Origin: Cytobacillus sp. NJ13
Lineage (GTDB): Bacteria; Bacillota; Bacilli; Bacillales; Cytobacillaceae
Reading direction: 5' to 3'
DNA length: 64,000 nt
NCBI GenBank assembly: GCA_030348385.1
Contig: JAUCFP010000006.1
Span: 1,116,001-1,180,000, forward strand
The position numbers and the translations under genes were made by a program. Shown in pieces: positions 34,696 through 42,228 of the stretch; within the stretch, counting starts at the first letter, position 1; every line of letters begins with the position of its first letter. The notes under the pieces are model-generated. The model worked only from the letters and a program-made list of their open reading frames with translations. It did not search any database and was not told where the DNA came from.

Positions 34696-36033
34696 TTAAA
34701 GATAGTCTTCGAGATTTACTTCAATGGGTATTGAAGTCCTTTTAAATAATTCTTCTTTTCCAAGAGGATAGGTTGCGTCGATGCCCATCTTATCACTGAC
34801 TCCTTTTAGATGATGGGAAGACTCGAGCGGCGATCCCTTTGCACCTTGTACGATAAATATGTCATCACCTGCCTGGACTCTTGTAGCTATGGCCCATTCA
34901 ACATCATCTGAATCAAAAATATCGACGTCATCATTTACGACAACCACATGCTTTAAATCCTTATCGCTTGCAAAAGCTGCAAGTGCTGCCTGTTTGCCGT
35001 CACCATCATGCTTCTTCTCAATTTGAATTACTGCATGATAGCGAGCCACCCCACCCATTGGGATATGTACAGCTTTTATATTTGGAACCACTTGCCGGAC
35101 GGTGCTTAAAAGTGTAGCTTCCCTTACAAGCGCCATTGGCAGCCTTTCTTCATAGCTTGATGGAAAAATAGTCTGTGAGATAGCATTATCACGGTAAGTA
35201 ACGGCTGAAAACTCTACAACCGGCTGAGGCGTTCTGGTGCCATAATAACCTGCCAGTTCGCCAAACGGCCCTTCCAGTTCTCTTTCATATGGCAGCATTC
35301 TGCCTTCCAAAACGATTTCCGCCTCAGCCAGTACTTCCAGATCGACCGTTTTGCATTGAACAACATCAAGGGACTGGCCGAGCAGTGCACCTGCTACATC
35401 CAATTTGTCGGTATGATACAAATGTGTACTAATCTGAGAACTTAATACAACTGCTGGAACCACGCCAAACATAACAGCCACTTCCATCGGTTCGCCAATG
35501 CTTTCATAATGGGCATATTGCTCCATCAGCTCTGGGGAGGTTATGAGAATATTCGTTCGATTCCCGCCAAGATATTGCATTCTTCGAATGGAGGTATATC
35601 TTTTTTTCCCCGATAAATCTTTAACCACCAATATTCCTGAAACATAATAAGCACCTGAGTCTTCCGCGTGATAAGTTGGGATAGGAAACAAGTCTGCAAG
35701 ATCGAATTCCCCGGTCACCAGATTCTCCTGAACAGGGCCCGTTTGCCTTAACGTGGTGGGAATAGGGTTAACAATTGAGTCGATGATTTTAGGAATAAGT
35801 TCGGCAGAATGGATTCCCATGCTGTCAGCCATCAGCTCTCTGTCACCTCCCAAACCGGCAGCCATGGAAGAATGATAGCCTTTAATTTTTTCAAATAAAA
35901 AAGGCTCTCTTCCATTTTTGGCATTAATCACAGCCCCCAGCTCGTGCATCGGATCTACCTCTTTTTTCACCCGATGAAGAAGTCCCCTGCTTTCCCATCT
36001 ATCCAGCAATGCCCTCATAGTTACAGGGTTCAT
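34696..36033 (-). CDS. UbiD-family prenylated-FMN decarboxylase
   Basis: 445 residues. UbiD enzymes reversibly decarboxylate aromatic, heteroaromatic or unsaturated acids using prenylated FMN. Motifs: RRMQYLGGNRTNI (cofactor-binding Arg region) and PYERELEGPFGELAGYYG, holding the catalytic Glu pair. Start ATG 36033 overlaps the UbiX stop (ATGA), with GGGGGGAAAAGG upstream. Known relatives act on pyrrole-2-carboxylate and furan acids, so 4-aminoimidazole-5-carboxylate is a chemically sensible substrate; this is inference from the operon. It immediately precedes the shell genes, suggesting a role inside or at the compartment. Confidence 0.9.
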   Translation of the reverse strand: MNPVTMRALLDRWESRGLLHRVKKEVDPMHELGAVINAKNGREPFLFEKIKGYHSSMAAGLGGDRELMADSMGIHSAELIPKIIDSIVNPIPTTLRQTGPVQENLVTGEFDLADLFPIPTYHAEDSGAYYVSGILVVKDLSGKKRYTSIRRMQYLGGNRTNILITSPELMEQYAHYESIGEPMEVAVMFGVVPAVVLSSQISTHLYHTDKLDVAGALLGQSLDVVQCKTVDLEVLAEAEIVLEGRMLPYERELEGPFGELAGYYGTRTPQPVVEFSAVTYRDNAISQTIFPSSYEERLPMALVREATLLSTVRQVVPNIKAVHIPMGGVARYHAVIQIEKKHDGDGKQAALAAFASDKDLKHVVVVNDDVDIFDSDDVEWAIATRVQAGDDIFIVQGAKGSPLESSHHLKGVSDKMGIDATYPLGKEELFKRTSIPIEVNLEDYL

Positions 36034-36617
36034 GCCTTTTCCCCCCATCTATCCAGCAGCTCATGGTCAATATCCAGCATGTCCAAGATCCTTGCCACCA
36101 TAAAGTTGGCCAGTTCCCATATTTCCGTCGGCTTATGATAAAAGCCTGGTGATGCAGGCATTATACATGCTCCACTCTCAGCAAGAAGAGTCATATTGCG
36201 CAGATGAATCAAATTAAATGGTGCTTCCCGAGGAACAATAATGAACTTTCTATTCTCCTTCAAGACAACACTGGCAGCCCTGCTTAATAGCGTATCGCCG
36301 ACCCCATTCGCAATAGCTCCCAATGTATTCATTGAACATGGCACGATAACCATCCCGTCTGTCTTAAAGGATCCGCTGGCAACCGCAGCGAAAAGATTCC
36401 GGTTGCTGTGGGTAGTGGCATACTCCTTCAGCTCGTCCATCTTGACCCCGCATTCAAACTGCATTACTTTTTCTCCCATCTCCGTAGCAATTAAATGCGT
36501 TTCGATCTCTAATTGATGAAGAGCGCGGATCAATGTATAAGCATACAATGATCCGCTTGCCCCGGTAATGCCCACTAAAATCCGCTTTTTCCTTGGCCCC
36601 AGCGAGGAGTTAGACAA
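36030..36617 (-). CDS. UbiX-family flavin prenyltransferase
   Basis: About 195 residues. Makes prenylated FMN from dimethylallyl phosphate and FMN, the cofactor of UbiD. RILVGITGASGSLYAYTLI is the flavin-binding loop, VPCSMNTLGAIANGVGD and FIIVPREAPFNLIHLRNM are the family motifs. The start is uncertain: TTG 36617 overlaps the end of the cysteine hydrolase gene, a longer frame begins at TTG 36695, and neither has a good ribosome site, so coupling is likely. Its presence shows that the operon's UbiD enzyme is meant to be active. Confidence 0.9.
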   Translation of the reverse strand: MSNSSLGPRKKRILVGITGASGSLYAYTLIRALHQLEIETHLIATEMGEKVMQFECGVKMDELKEYATTHSNRNLFAAVASGSFKTDGMVIVPCSMNTLGAIANGVGDTLLSRAASVVLKENRKFIIVPREAPFNLIHLRNMTLLAESGACIMPASPGFYHKPTEIWELANFMVARILDMLDIDHELLDRWGEKA

Positions 36618-37200
36618 TAGATTCGTCTTGGGAGAATTTCTTTTTAGCCAGCATTTTGTAATTTTCTGTTGAAAATATATCCCCGAAAATGTCAATGTCT
36701 CTTAAACCTGATACATGCATATCGTCATCCTGGGAAGCGGTGGCATCTGAAATGCAAATGACATTGTAGCCATGATATAAAGCATCAGAAGCAGTACTGC
36801 GAACGCATACATTGGTCCAGACTCCAGTCAGTACGACAGTATCAATTTCTTCTTCTCTTAGGAAGAGATCAAAATCGGTGTAGCTGAATGCACTATGCCG
36901 CCTCTTTTGGACCACATAATCCCCTTTGCTCTCATCAGGCTGAAGCTCTGGAATGAATTCCGAACCCCAGGTTCCTTTAACTGCATGGACAGGCCTCACA
37001 CGGAAATCCCGGTCATTTTTTCTGTGAGCTTCCTGAACATGCACAACTTGGATATTGTGCTCATGAGCGAATTGAATAAGCTCTTGAATTTTAGGAACTA
37101 TTTTTTCGCCATTTTCACACCTTAATGCTGCATTTTCGCCGATAAAGTCGTTTAACATATCAATAATGACCACACAGTGCTTTTTTCCCCTAAGTTCCAA
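36610..37200 (-). CDS. Cysteine hydrolase (isochorismatase-like family)
   Basis: 196 residues. Amidase fold related to N-carbamoylsarcosine amidohydrolase, ureidoacrylate hydrolase RutB and nicotinamidase. The catalytic triad is visible as IIDMLNDF (Asp), VVQKRRHSAF (Lys) and TNVCVRSTASDA (Cys). Many members remove a carbamoyl group or cleave an amide next to a heterocycle. Following the cyclic amidohydrolase, it is a candidate to hydrolyse the ureido product to amine, CO2 and ammonia. TTG 37200 follows GGGAGG. Confidence 0.88.
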   Translation of the reverse strand: MELRGKKHCVVIIDMLNDFIGENAALRCENGEKIVPKIQELIQFAHEHNIQVVHVQEAHRKNDRDFRVRPVHAVKGTWGSEFIPELQPDESKGDYVVQKRRHSAFSYTDFDLFLREEEIDTVVLTGVWTNVCVRSTASDALYHGYNVICISDATASQDDDMHVSGLRDIDIFGDIFSTENYKMLAKKKFSQDESIV

Positions 37201-37227
37201 TCCGGTCAGCCTCCCTCTATTAACTAT

Positions 37228-38688
37228 TTATTGCTGTGCTACTGGGTCTTTTGTTTTTGATTTTACCGCTTCATATTTTTCATATTTTAAAGTTCTCTCA
37301 AGCCTCTGGATGCTTTGGCGGGGAACATATTCACCATAGCCTGCTTCTCCAACGATGCCTTTATCATCCTCGTAAATCACGTTTCCGCGTATGATCGTTT
37401 GGACTGGCTTTCCTTTAAGCTTCATGCCATGCAGAGGATTATATTTAGCCATTGATTCTGTTTTCTGCTCGTCTATTACATACTCTTTCTCAAGATCAAT
37501 AACAGTGAAATCAGCATCACTGCCAATCTCCATTGATCCCTTTTTAGGGTAAATGCCATAATGAATGGCGGCATTGCGGCTCGTTACCTCGACAAATCTT
37601 GATAGGGATAAACGGCCTTTATTTAAACCTTCACTTACAAGGATCGGCACCATCGTTTCTACCCCAGGTATGCCAGGGAAAGTGTTCCAGATCGTTGCCC
37701 CAGGATAATCCTTTTCTGTGGCAATTTCATATGGAGCATGGTCTGTACCGACAAAATCAATAGTTCCGTCTGCCAGAGCCTGCCAGTGAGATTCGTTATC
37801 CTCTTTTCCTCGTAAAGGAGGAGCAATCTTAGCATAGGAACCGCGCTCTGACATGGAGTCCTGTGCATTGAGAACAAGATAGTGAGGGCAGGTTTCTGCT
37901 GTAACCTTAACACCCCGCTTCTTTGCGGCCTTAACCAGCTCGACGCCTTCCTTTGTGCTCATATGTACCACATGTACACGTGCGTCTGTAGCTTCTGCAA
38001 AGCTGAGAATCAGTTCTATGGCCACCTTCTCAGCGAGGCTTGAACGCGCTTCCGCCCATGCTGGACCGTCAAGGCGCCCTTCTTTTTCAAGTTTCTTGGA
38101 ATTGAATGTGCAGATATCATAGTTTTCAGCATGAACACCAATTGGAAGTCCGGTTTTCGCAACGTTTTTGAAAATTTCCAGCATCTCTGCGTCTGATACT
38201 TTAGGGAAGGTAGGTACAGAAGGAGTCATGTAAACTTTAAAAGCAACAACTCCCTGGTCAATCTGAGGATATATATTATTAATCCAGCCTTCACGTGCAT
38301 CTTCGCCTGTCATGCCGCCCCAGAAACAGTAATCAATATAAGCCTGATCCCTGATTGGTCCGATTTTTTTATTGAAACTCTCCCCATCACGAACGGATGG
38401 CTTGCTGCAGCATGGCATATCTATAATGGTTGTTAAGCCTCCTGCTGCTGCAGAACGGCTGCCAGTCGTAAAAGTTTCTCTATGAGTGAAGCCTGGATCC
38501 ATAAAATGAGTATGCGGATCAATACAGCCTGGAACGACTAATTTTCCTTCAATATCAATTACCCTGGCTGCATTTAGAAACGAAATGTCATTCGTGTAGC
38601 CGACAATTTTTCCCTCGTTTACTAGAATATTTGTTAAAACCTGACGATCTCCCTGGGGAATGTTTGCATTTTTCAGAATTAAATCCAT
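37228..38688 (-). CDS. Cyclic amidohydrolase (allantoinase/dihydropyrimidinase-like), candidate xanthine amidohydrolase
   Basis: 486 residues of the dihydroorotase/allantoinase group. Ligands visible: DPHTHFMDPG (two His), VAFKVYM (carboxylated Lys), GVHAENYD (His), VHVVHMST (His), and GTDHAPY (catalytic Asp). Closest in pattern to AllB-type proteins, which open cyclic ureides. In this context, opening of the xanthine pyrimidine ring is a natural guess; hydantoin, dihydropyrimidine or allantoin are alternatives. ATG 38688 follows CAGGAG. A hairpin (38,707-38,741) separates it from the permease gene. Confidence 0.88.
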   Translation of the reverse strand: MDLILKNANIPQGDRQVLTNILVNEGKIVGYTNDISFLNAARVIDIEGKLVVPGCIDPHTHFMDPGFTHRETFTTGSRSAAAGGLTTIIDMPCCSKPSVRDGESFNKKIGPIRDQAYIDYCFWGGMTGEDAREGWINNIYPQIDQGVVAFKVYMTPSVPTFPKVSDAEMLEIFKNVAKTGLPIGVHAENYDICTFNSKKLEKEGRLDGPAWAEARSSLAEKVAIELILSFAEATDARVHVVHMSTKEGVELVKAAKKRGVKVTAETCPHYLVLNAQDSMSERGSYAKIAPPLRGKEDNESHWQALADGTIDFVGTDHAPYEIATEKDYPGATIWNTFPGIPGVETMVPILVSEGLNKGRLSLSRFVEVTSRNAAIHYGIYPKKGSMEIGSDADFTVIDLEKEYVIDEQKTESMAKYNPLHGMKLKGKPVQTIIRGNVIYEDDKGIVGEAGYGEYVPRQSIQRLERTLKYEKYEAVKSKTKDPVAQQ

Positions 38689-38706
38689 TTCTCCTGCTCC
38701 TATCTA

Positions 38707-38741
38707 TTATTTGGATTTCTGCCTCCCGAAAAAGAGGCAGA
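38707..38741 (-). repeat. Hairpin between permease and cyclic amidohydrolase genes
   Basis: TCTGCCTC / GAGGCAGA with a T-rich loop and no following T-run; perhaps an mRNA stability or processing element. Confidence 0.45.
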
Positions 38742-38759
38742 TGGTTTCAGCAATTGCAT

Positions 38760-40088
38760 TTAAATCGCATTAGCTGAATGATCTCCTTTCAGCTGTTCGA
38801 TTCTTTCACTTTCACTTATATTTAAATCTTTATAATTAAATACCAAATTTAATAAAATTGCTGTGATGCTTCCCAGCACGATCCCATTTTCAACCAGCAA
38901 ACGTGCGCTTGTTGGAAGACTTTCAAAAATTTGCGGGACAACTGTCGAACCAAGTCCGATTCCTATGGAACAGGCAACGATAAGCAAGTTTTCATTTTTG
39001 CTGAAATCAACAACAGAAAGCATTCTGATTCCGGATGAGATAACCATTCCAAACATTGGAATCATTGCTCCGCCAAGAACAGCCATAGGGATAATCGTGG
39101 TCAGAGCTGCCACTTTAGGCAAAAGCCCCAAAACCATTAGTATAACGCCAGCTGCGATAACTACATTTCTCGTTTTTACTTTAGTTAGCGCTACAAGTCC
39201 CACATTCTGTGAAAAGGACGTATAAGGAAATGCATTAAAGATTCCTCCTATTACAACAGCCAGCCCCTCTGCACGCAGCCCTTTTTTTATGTCTTTGGAG
39301 TCCAGCTTTCTCTCGCAGACATCTCCGAGGGCCAGAAATACCCCAGTAGATTCAATCATGCTCACAATAGCTACTAAAGTCATTGTAAGTATGGCCGAGG
39401 CATTGAATGTCGGGAATCCGAAATAAAATGGCTGAACGACATGAAACCAGGAAGCCTGGCTGACTTCGTCAAAGCTGACGAGCCCCATAAAATAAGCGGT
39501 GATCGTTCCGGCCACCAATGAAAGCAGCACAGATATAGCTCTCATATAGCCTTTAAAGAACCTGTTCATTAAAATAATGAGAACGAGTGTGAATGCAGCC
39601 AGGAATAAATTCTGGGCACTCCCATATTCTGGGGAACCAAGTCCTCCTGCAGCATTATTCATTGCAACAGGGATCAAGGAAACCCCGATAATAGCTACCA
39701 CTGAACCGGTTACGACCGGCGGGAAAAATCTCATTATTTTACTCATAAATTGAGATAAGATCATGACGATGATTCCCGAAGCAATAATGGCCCCGTAGAT
39801 GGCTGTAATGCCCTGCAAATTCCCGATGGCAATCATGGGTCCGACTGCTGTAAAAGTACATCCAAGAATCACCGGCAGCCTTATGCCAAAATGCCTGCCC
39901 CCTATTACTTGAAGCAATGTAGCAATCCCGCAAGTAAATAAATCAATTGAAATTAAGTAAGCAAGCTGCTGGGCCGTGAGCCCTATTGCCGGTCCAACAA
40001 TCAGCGGAACAATAACAGCACCTGCATACATGGCCAGCACATGCTGAAATCCCAAAGTCCCTACTTTCCAAGGATTTAGCTTTTCCAA
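38760..40088 (-). CDS. NCS2-family uracil/xanthine/urate permease
   Basis: 442 residues with about fourteen membrane segments. NCS2 features: FQHVLAMYAGAVIVPLIVG near the N terminus, the helix with SMIESTGVFLALGDV (about residues 243-257) and the QNVGLVALTKVKTR motif (about residues 288-301). Proton symporter for a nucleobase at the cytoplasmic membrane; the QNVG-x-x-x-x-T pattern fits xanthine or urate carriers. TTG 40088 follows GGAGGGG. It is the first large gene of the compartment operon, implying that the substrate is imported. Confidence 0.9.
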   Translation of the reverse strand: MEKLNPWKVGTLGFQHVLAMYAGAVIVPLIVGPAIGLTAQQLAYLISIDLFTCGIATLLQVIGGRHFGIRLPVILGCTFTAVGPMIAIGNLQGITAIYGAIIASGIIVMILSQFMSKIMRFFPPVVTGSVVAIIGVSLIPVAMNNAAGGLGSPEYGSAQNLFLAAFTLVLIILMNRFFKGYMRAISVLLSLVAGTITAYFMGLVSFDEVSQASWFHVVQPFYFGFPTFNASAILTMTLVAIVSMIESTGVFLALGDVCERKLDSKDIKKGLRAEGLAVVIGGIFNAFPYTSFSQNVGLVALTKVKTRNVVIAAGVILMVLGLLPKVAALTTIIPMAVLGGAMIPMFGMVISSGIRMLSVVDFSKNENLLIVACSIGIGLGSTVVPQIFESLPTSARLLVENGIVLGSITAILLNLVFNYKDLNISESERIEQLKGDHSANAI

Positions 40089-40116
40089 AGACTTCCCCTC
40101 CAGGTTTAATTCTTTG

Positions 40117-40155
40117 TTATGCCTCAGCCTGACTCCAGCGGATAAAAACAGGCAT
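40117..40155 (-). CDS. Putative 12-residue leader peptide of the compartment operon
   Basis: ATG 40155 to TAA 40117 encodes MPVFIRWSQAEA and follows an excellent site (GGGGAGGTG). It lies between the leader terminator and the permease start. The same segment can form a GCCTG/CAGGC hairpin. Could be a regulatory upstream ORF or chance. Confidence 0.35.
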   Translation of the reverse strand: MPVFIRWSQAEA

Positions 40156-40180
40156 CACCTCCCCAAAGAAAAATGAGTAT

Positions 40181-40241
40181 AAAAAAAACCGCAGCAATAG
40201 ATAACATCAAAGTACACATAGATGTTCTATTACTGCGGTTT
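40181..40241 (-). terminator. Long terminator/attenuator hairpin in the leader of the compartment operon
   Basis: On the minus strand, AACCGCAGTAATAGAACATC pairs with GATGTTATCTATTGCTGCGG (about 19 bp, small bulges), followed by TTTTTTTTA. An upstream GCCGCAG (minus strand, 40,309-40,303) can also pair with CTGCGG of the terminator's 3' arm, so alternative structures are possible. It may end the DUF2294 transcript, act as attenuator, or both. Confidence 0.75.
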
Positions 40242-40342
40242 CATTCAGCTTCCGTTAAACAAAAGGCAAAGGAACCGCTCCAATATTCAGGTTTAAGAAA
40301 AACTGCGGCATGCACAGCTTTCCCAAACATATTGTAAAACTG

Positions 40343-40693
40343 CTATTCTTCAAAATAAATAACTGTGCATGCTTCTTCGGTATCAGGATCGTAATCTTTT
40401 AAAATCGTTTTGACTTTCAAATGAAGAGAATCTTCAATCAGACCCTTTAAAAGCGATTTGAATTCAACAATCAATGCTGAATCAACCGATATTGTCAGGT
40501 GATGAAAGTTCTGGCTTAGTATATGCAATGCCTGTACACGCTTATGCTGTGCAAATATGATGACTCTATCGTCAAAAGTTTCAAGACGCTGTTTTTTTAC
40601 GCCTGTACCGTAGATCTCCTGATTGACGCGATTATAAAGAAATGCGAGATCTTTTTTTAAAGATTGATGGAATTTTGAGGTTATTACAGTCAT
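40343..40693 (-). CDS. DUF2294 protein
   Basis: 116 residues. The layout SLKKDLAFLYNRVNQEIYGTG, then DDRVIIFAQHKRVQALHIL, and a C-terminal half with KTILKDYDPDTEEACTVIYF matches DUF2294, a family whose role is unknown and which often lies near anion or sodium transport genes. No signal peptide. ATG 40693 follows AGGAGG. It lies between the divergent xanthine dehydrogenase operon and the compartment operon, with a 254-base gap and a hairpin before the permease. Confidence 0.78.
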   Translation of the reverse strand: MTVITSKFHQSLKKDLAFLYNRVNQEIYGTGVKKQRLETFDDRVIIFAQHKRVQALHILSQNFHHLTISVDSALIVEFKSLLKGLIEDSLHLKVKTILKDYDPDTEEACTVIYFEE

Positions 40694-40767
40694 GTAGTCC
40701 TCCTGTTATTCACTATATTAAACAAGGCAGTATTATAAGTCAATACCATTTATCAGAAAATTCTTAC

Positions 40768-40797
40768 TTGACAAAATATTAACTTAACTATTACACT
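40768..40797 (+). promoter_or_regulatory. Likely sigma-A promoter of the xanthine dehydrogenase operon
   Basis: TTGACA at 40,768-40,773 and TACACT at 40,792-40,797, 18 bases apart, placed about 80 bases before the riboswitch. Confidence 0.55.
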
Positions 40798-40873
40798 ACA
40801 ATTCAACTCCCCCTCTATTTCTAGAATTGTCTTGATAATACCTCCCTCCAGCACACTGAAAAATCAAATAGAA

Positions 40874-40942
40874 TTTTTCGTATAACCTCAATAATCGGTT
40901 TGAGGGTTTCTACCAGGAACCGGAATTCCTATCTACGAAAGG
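40874..40942 (+). ncRNA. Purine riboswitch aptamer (guanine-type, variant)
   Basis: P1 TTTCGTA (40,876-40,882) pairs with TACGAAA (40,934-40,940). P2 is CCTCAA / TTGAGG, the conserved J2/3 core reads GTTTCTACC, and P3 is AGGAA / TTCCT with a CCGGAA loop; the P2 loop has GG to kiss the CC. The base before the P1 3' strand is C, as in guanine rather than adenine switches. Deviations: J3/1 is ATC instead of GAC, and loop 3 is 6 bases. Ligand may be guanine, hypoxanthine or another 6-oxopurine. Confidence 0.88.
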
Positions 40943-40992
40943 CATATTTCCTGTGAACAGCATTCAGGAACCTTTTGTGCAGGAATTTTTTT
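40936..40992 (+). promoter_or_regulatory. Riboswitch expression platform with terminator
   Basis: TTCCTG (40,948-40,953) can pair with CAGGAA at 40,965-40,970 or with CAGGAA at 40,980-40,985, which is followed by TTTTTTT. CGAAAGG, part of P1, can pair with CCTTTTG (40,971-40,977) as an antiterminator. Ligand-stabilised P1 would favour termination, an OFF logic. This is a hand fold. Confidence 0.6.
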
Positions 40993-41137
40993 GTGCTTAT
41001 TAGTCTATTTAGAAGAATATGCATAATATCATAATTTAAATACCTCTGCTTGCACCCAGGCTATTATCTCTTACAAAACACTCACACAATTTCTCATTGT
41101 CATTTAAAGTTTCAAAGGTCTATGAGGAGGCGAAGAT

Positions 41138-41626
41138 TTGAAAAGTATTAATTTTATTGTTAATGGCAAAGAACGTACAGTCGTTTGCCCGCCTGCAAAA
41201 ACGCTCCTGGATGTCTTAAGAGAAGATTTAGGATTGACTGCCAGCAAGGAATGCTGCGGAAAGGGAGAGTGCGGATCATGCTCTGTACTAATCAATAAAG
41301 AGGTTGTATGCTCCTGTCTAGTCCTCGCTGGCCAGGCGGAAAACCAGGTGATCACTACTTGTGAAGGAGTCGGCTTATCGCCAAATCTGGATGTGATTCA
41401 GGAATCTTTTATTGCTGAAGGAGCAACACAGTGCGGGTACTGTACTCCGGGAATCATCGTATCAGCTAAAGCTTTCTTAGATGGAATTGACACGATTCCA
41501 TCTGTTGAGGAAATTAAAACAGCATTAGGCGGCAACCTATGCCGCTGTACAGGCTATACAAAAATTATCAAGGCAGTTCAGACAGCTGCTGCAAAAAAAA
41601 TATCCGAACCGGAAACAATCGGATAG
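41138..41626 (+). CDS. Xanthine dehydrogenase family, 2Fe-2S subunit
   Basis: 162 residues: plant-type ferredoxin domain with CCGKGECGSCSVL (cluster 1) and a helical domain with QCGYCTPGIIVSA and LCRCTGYTKI (cluster 2). It passes electrons from the molybdenum centre to FAD. TTG 41138 follows GAGGAGG. First gene of the riboswitch-controlled operon and equivalent to pucE of B. subtilis by role. Confidence 0.94.
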   Translation: MKSINFIVNGKERTVVCPPAKTLLDVLREDLGLTASKECCGKGECGSCSVLINKEVVCSCLVLAGQAENQVITTCEGVGLSPNLDVIQESFIAEGATQCGYCTPGIIVSAKAFLDGIDTIPSVEEIKTALGGNLCRCTGYTKIIKAVQTAAAKKISEPETIG

Positions 41627-41629
41627 TCT

Positions 41630-42217
41630 ATGACACATACAGCTATTGTGCTTGCTGCAGGCCGATCCAGCAGAATGGGCACTTTAAAAGGACTGCTGCC
41701 GTGGCAAGGAACGACATTATTCGAACATCAGCTGCAAAACCTCAGGGAATCAGTGTTTTCTGACATTGTTGTCGTTTTGGGTTACAAAGCCGAAGAATTT
41801 ATTCCAATCGCAAAGAAATACCCAATCAAAATCATCATGAATGAACACTGCCATGACGGAAAATGCTCGTCAATCATTTCTGGAGTTAAAGCCGCAGACA
41901 AGTCTTCAAAAGCTATTCTTATTACATCTGTTGACCAGCCGCTTCAATCTCTCACCGTTAACAGGCTTGCAGATACTCTTACAAAATGCCACTGCCTGAT
42001 TGCAGTTCCCAGTTATCAAGGCAAAAGAGGTCACCCTATTCTCTTTTCCTCCCAATTGAGAAACGATCTTCTATCCATAAAGGAGGAAAGAATGGGCTTG
42101 AGATATGTAATTCAGGAGCACGGAAAATTTCTTCTTGAGGTGCCTGTGGAAAATGATCAGATTCATCTTAACTTGAATAGTCAGGCAGATTATATAGATG
42201 CCCTAAAAAATAACTAG
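41630..42217 (+). CDS. Molybdopterin nucleotidyltransferase (MocA/PucB-like)
   Basis: 195 residues, MobA-like NTP-transferase fold: VLAAGRSSRMGTLKGLLPW is the nucleotide-binding loop, VLGYKAEE and SVDQPLQ follow, and GKRGHPILFSS is the MocA-type motif. Such proteins attach CMP to molybdopterin to make the cytosine dinucleotide cofactor used by xanthine dehydrogenases of this type. It lies 3 bases after the 2Fe-2S subunit gene without a strong ribosome site, implying coupled translation. Confidence 0.88.
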   Translation: MTHTAIVLAAGRSSRMGTLKGLLPWQGTTLFEHQLQNLRESVFSDIVVVLGYKAEEFIPIAKKYPIKIIMNEHCHDGKCSSIISGVKAADKSSKAILITSVDQPLQSLTVNRLADTLTKCHCLIAVPSYQGKRGHPILFSSQLRNDLLSIKEERMGLRYVIQEHGKFLLEVPVENDQIHLNLNSQADYIDALKNN

Positions 42218-42228
42218 GAGGTAAGTCA

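Noticed and set aside
37228..38688. Simple allantoin degradation operon
   Set aside because: An allantoinase-like protein is present, but no uricase, allantoate amidohydrolase in its usual context, or ureidoglycolate genes; UbiD/UbiX would have no role.
25870..40088. Ethanolamine or propanediol utilisation (EutN and PduA-like names)
   Set aside because: Only shell proteins match; none of the signature enzymes, B12 genes or aldehyde dehydrogenases are present.
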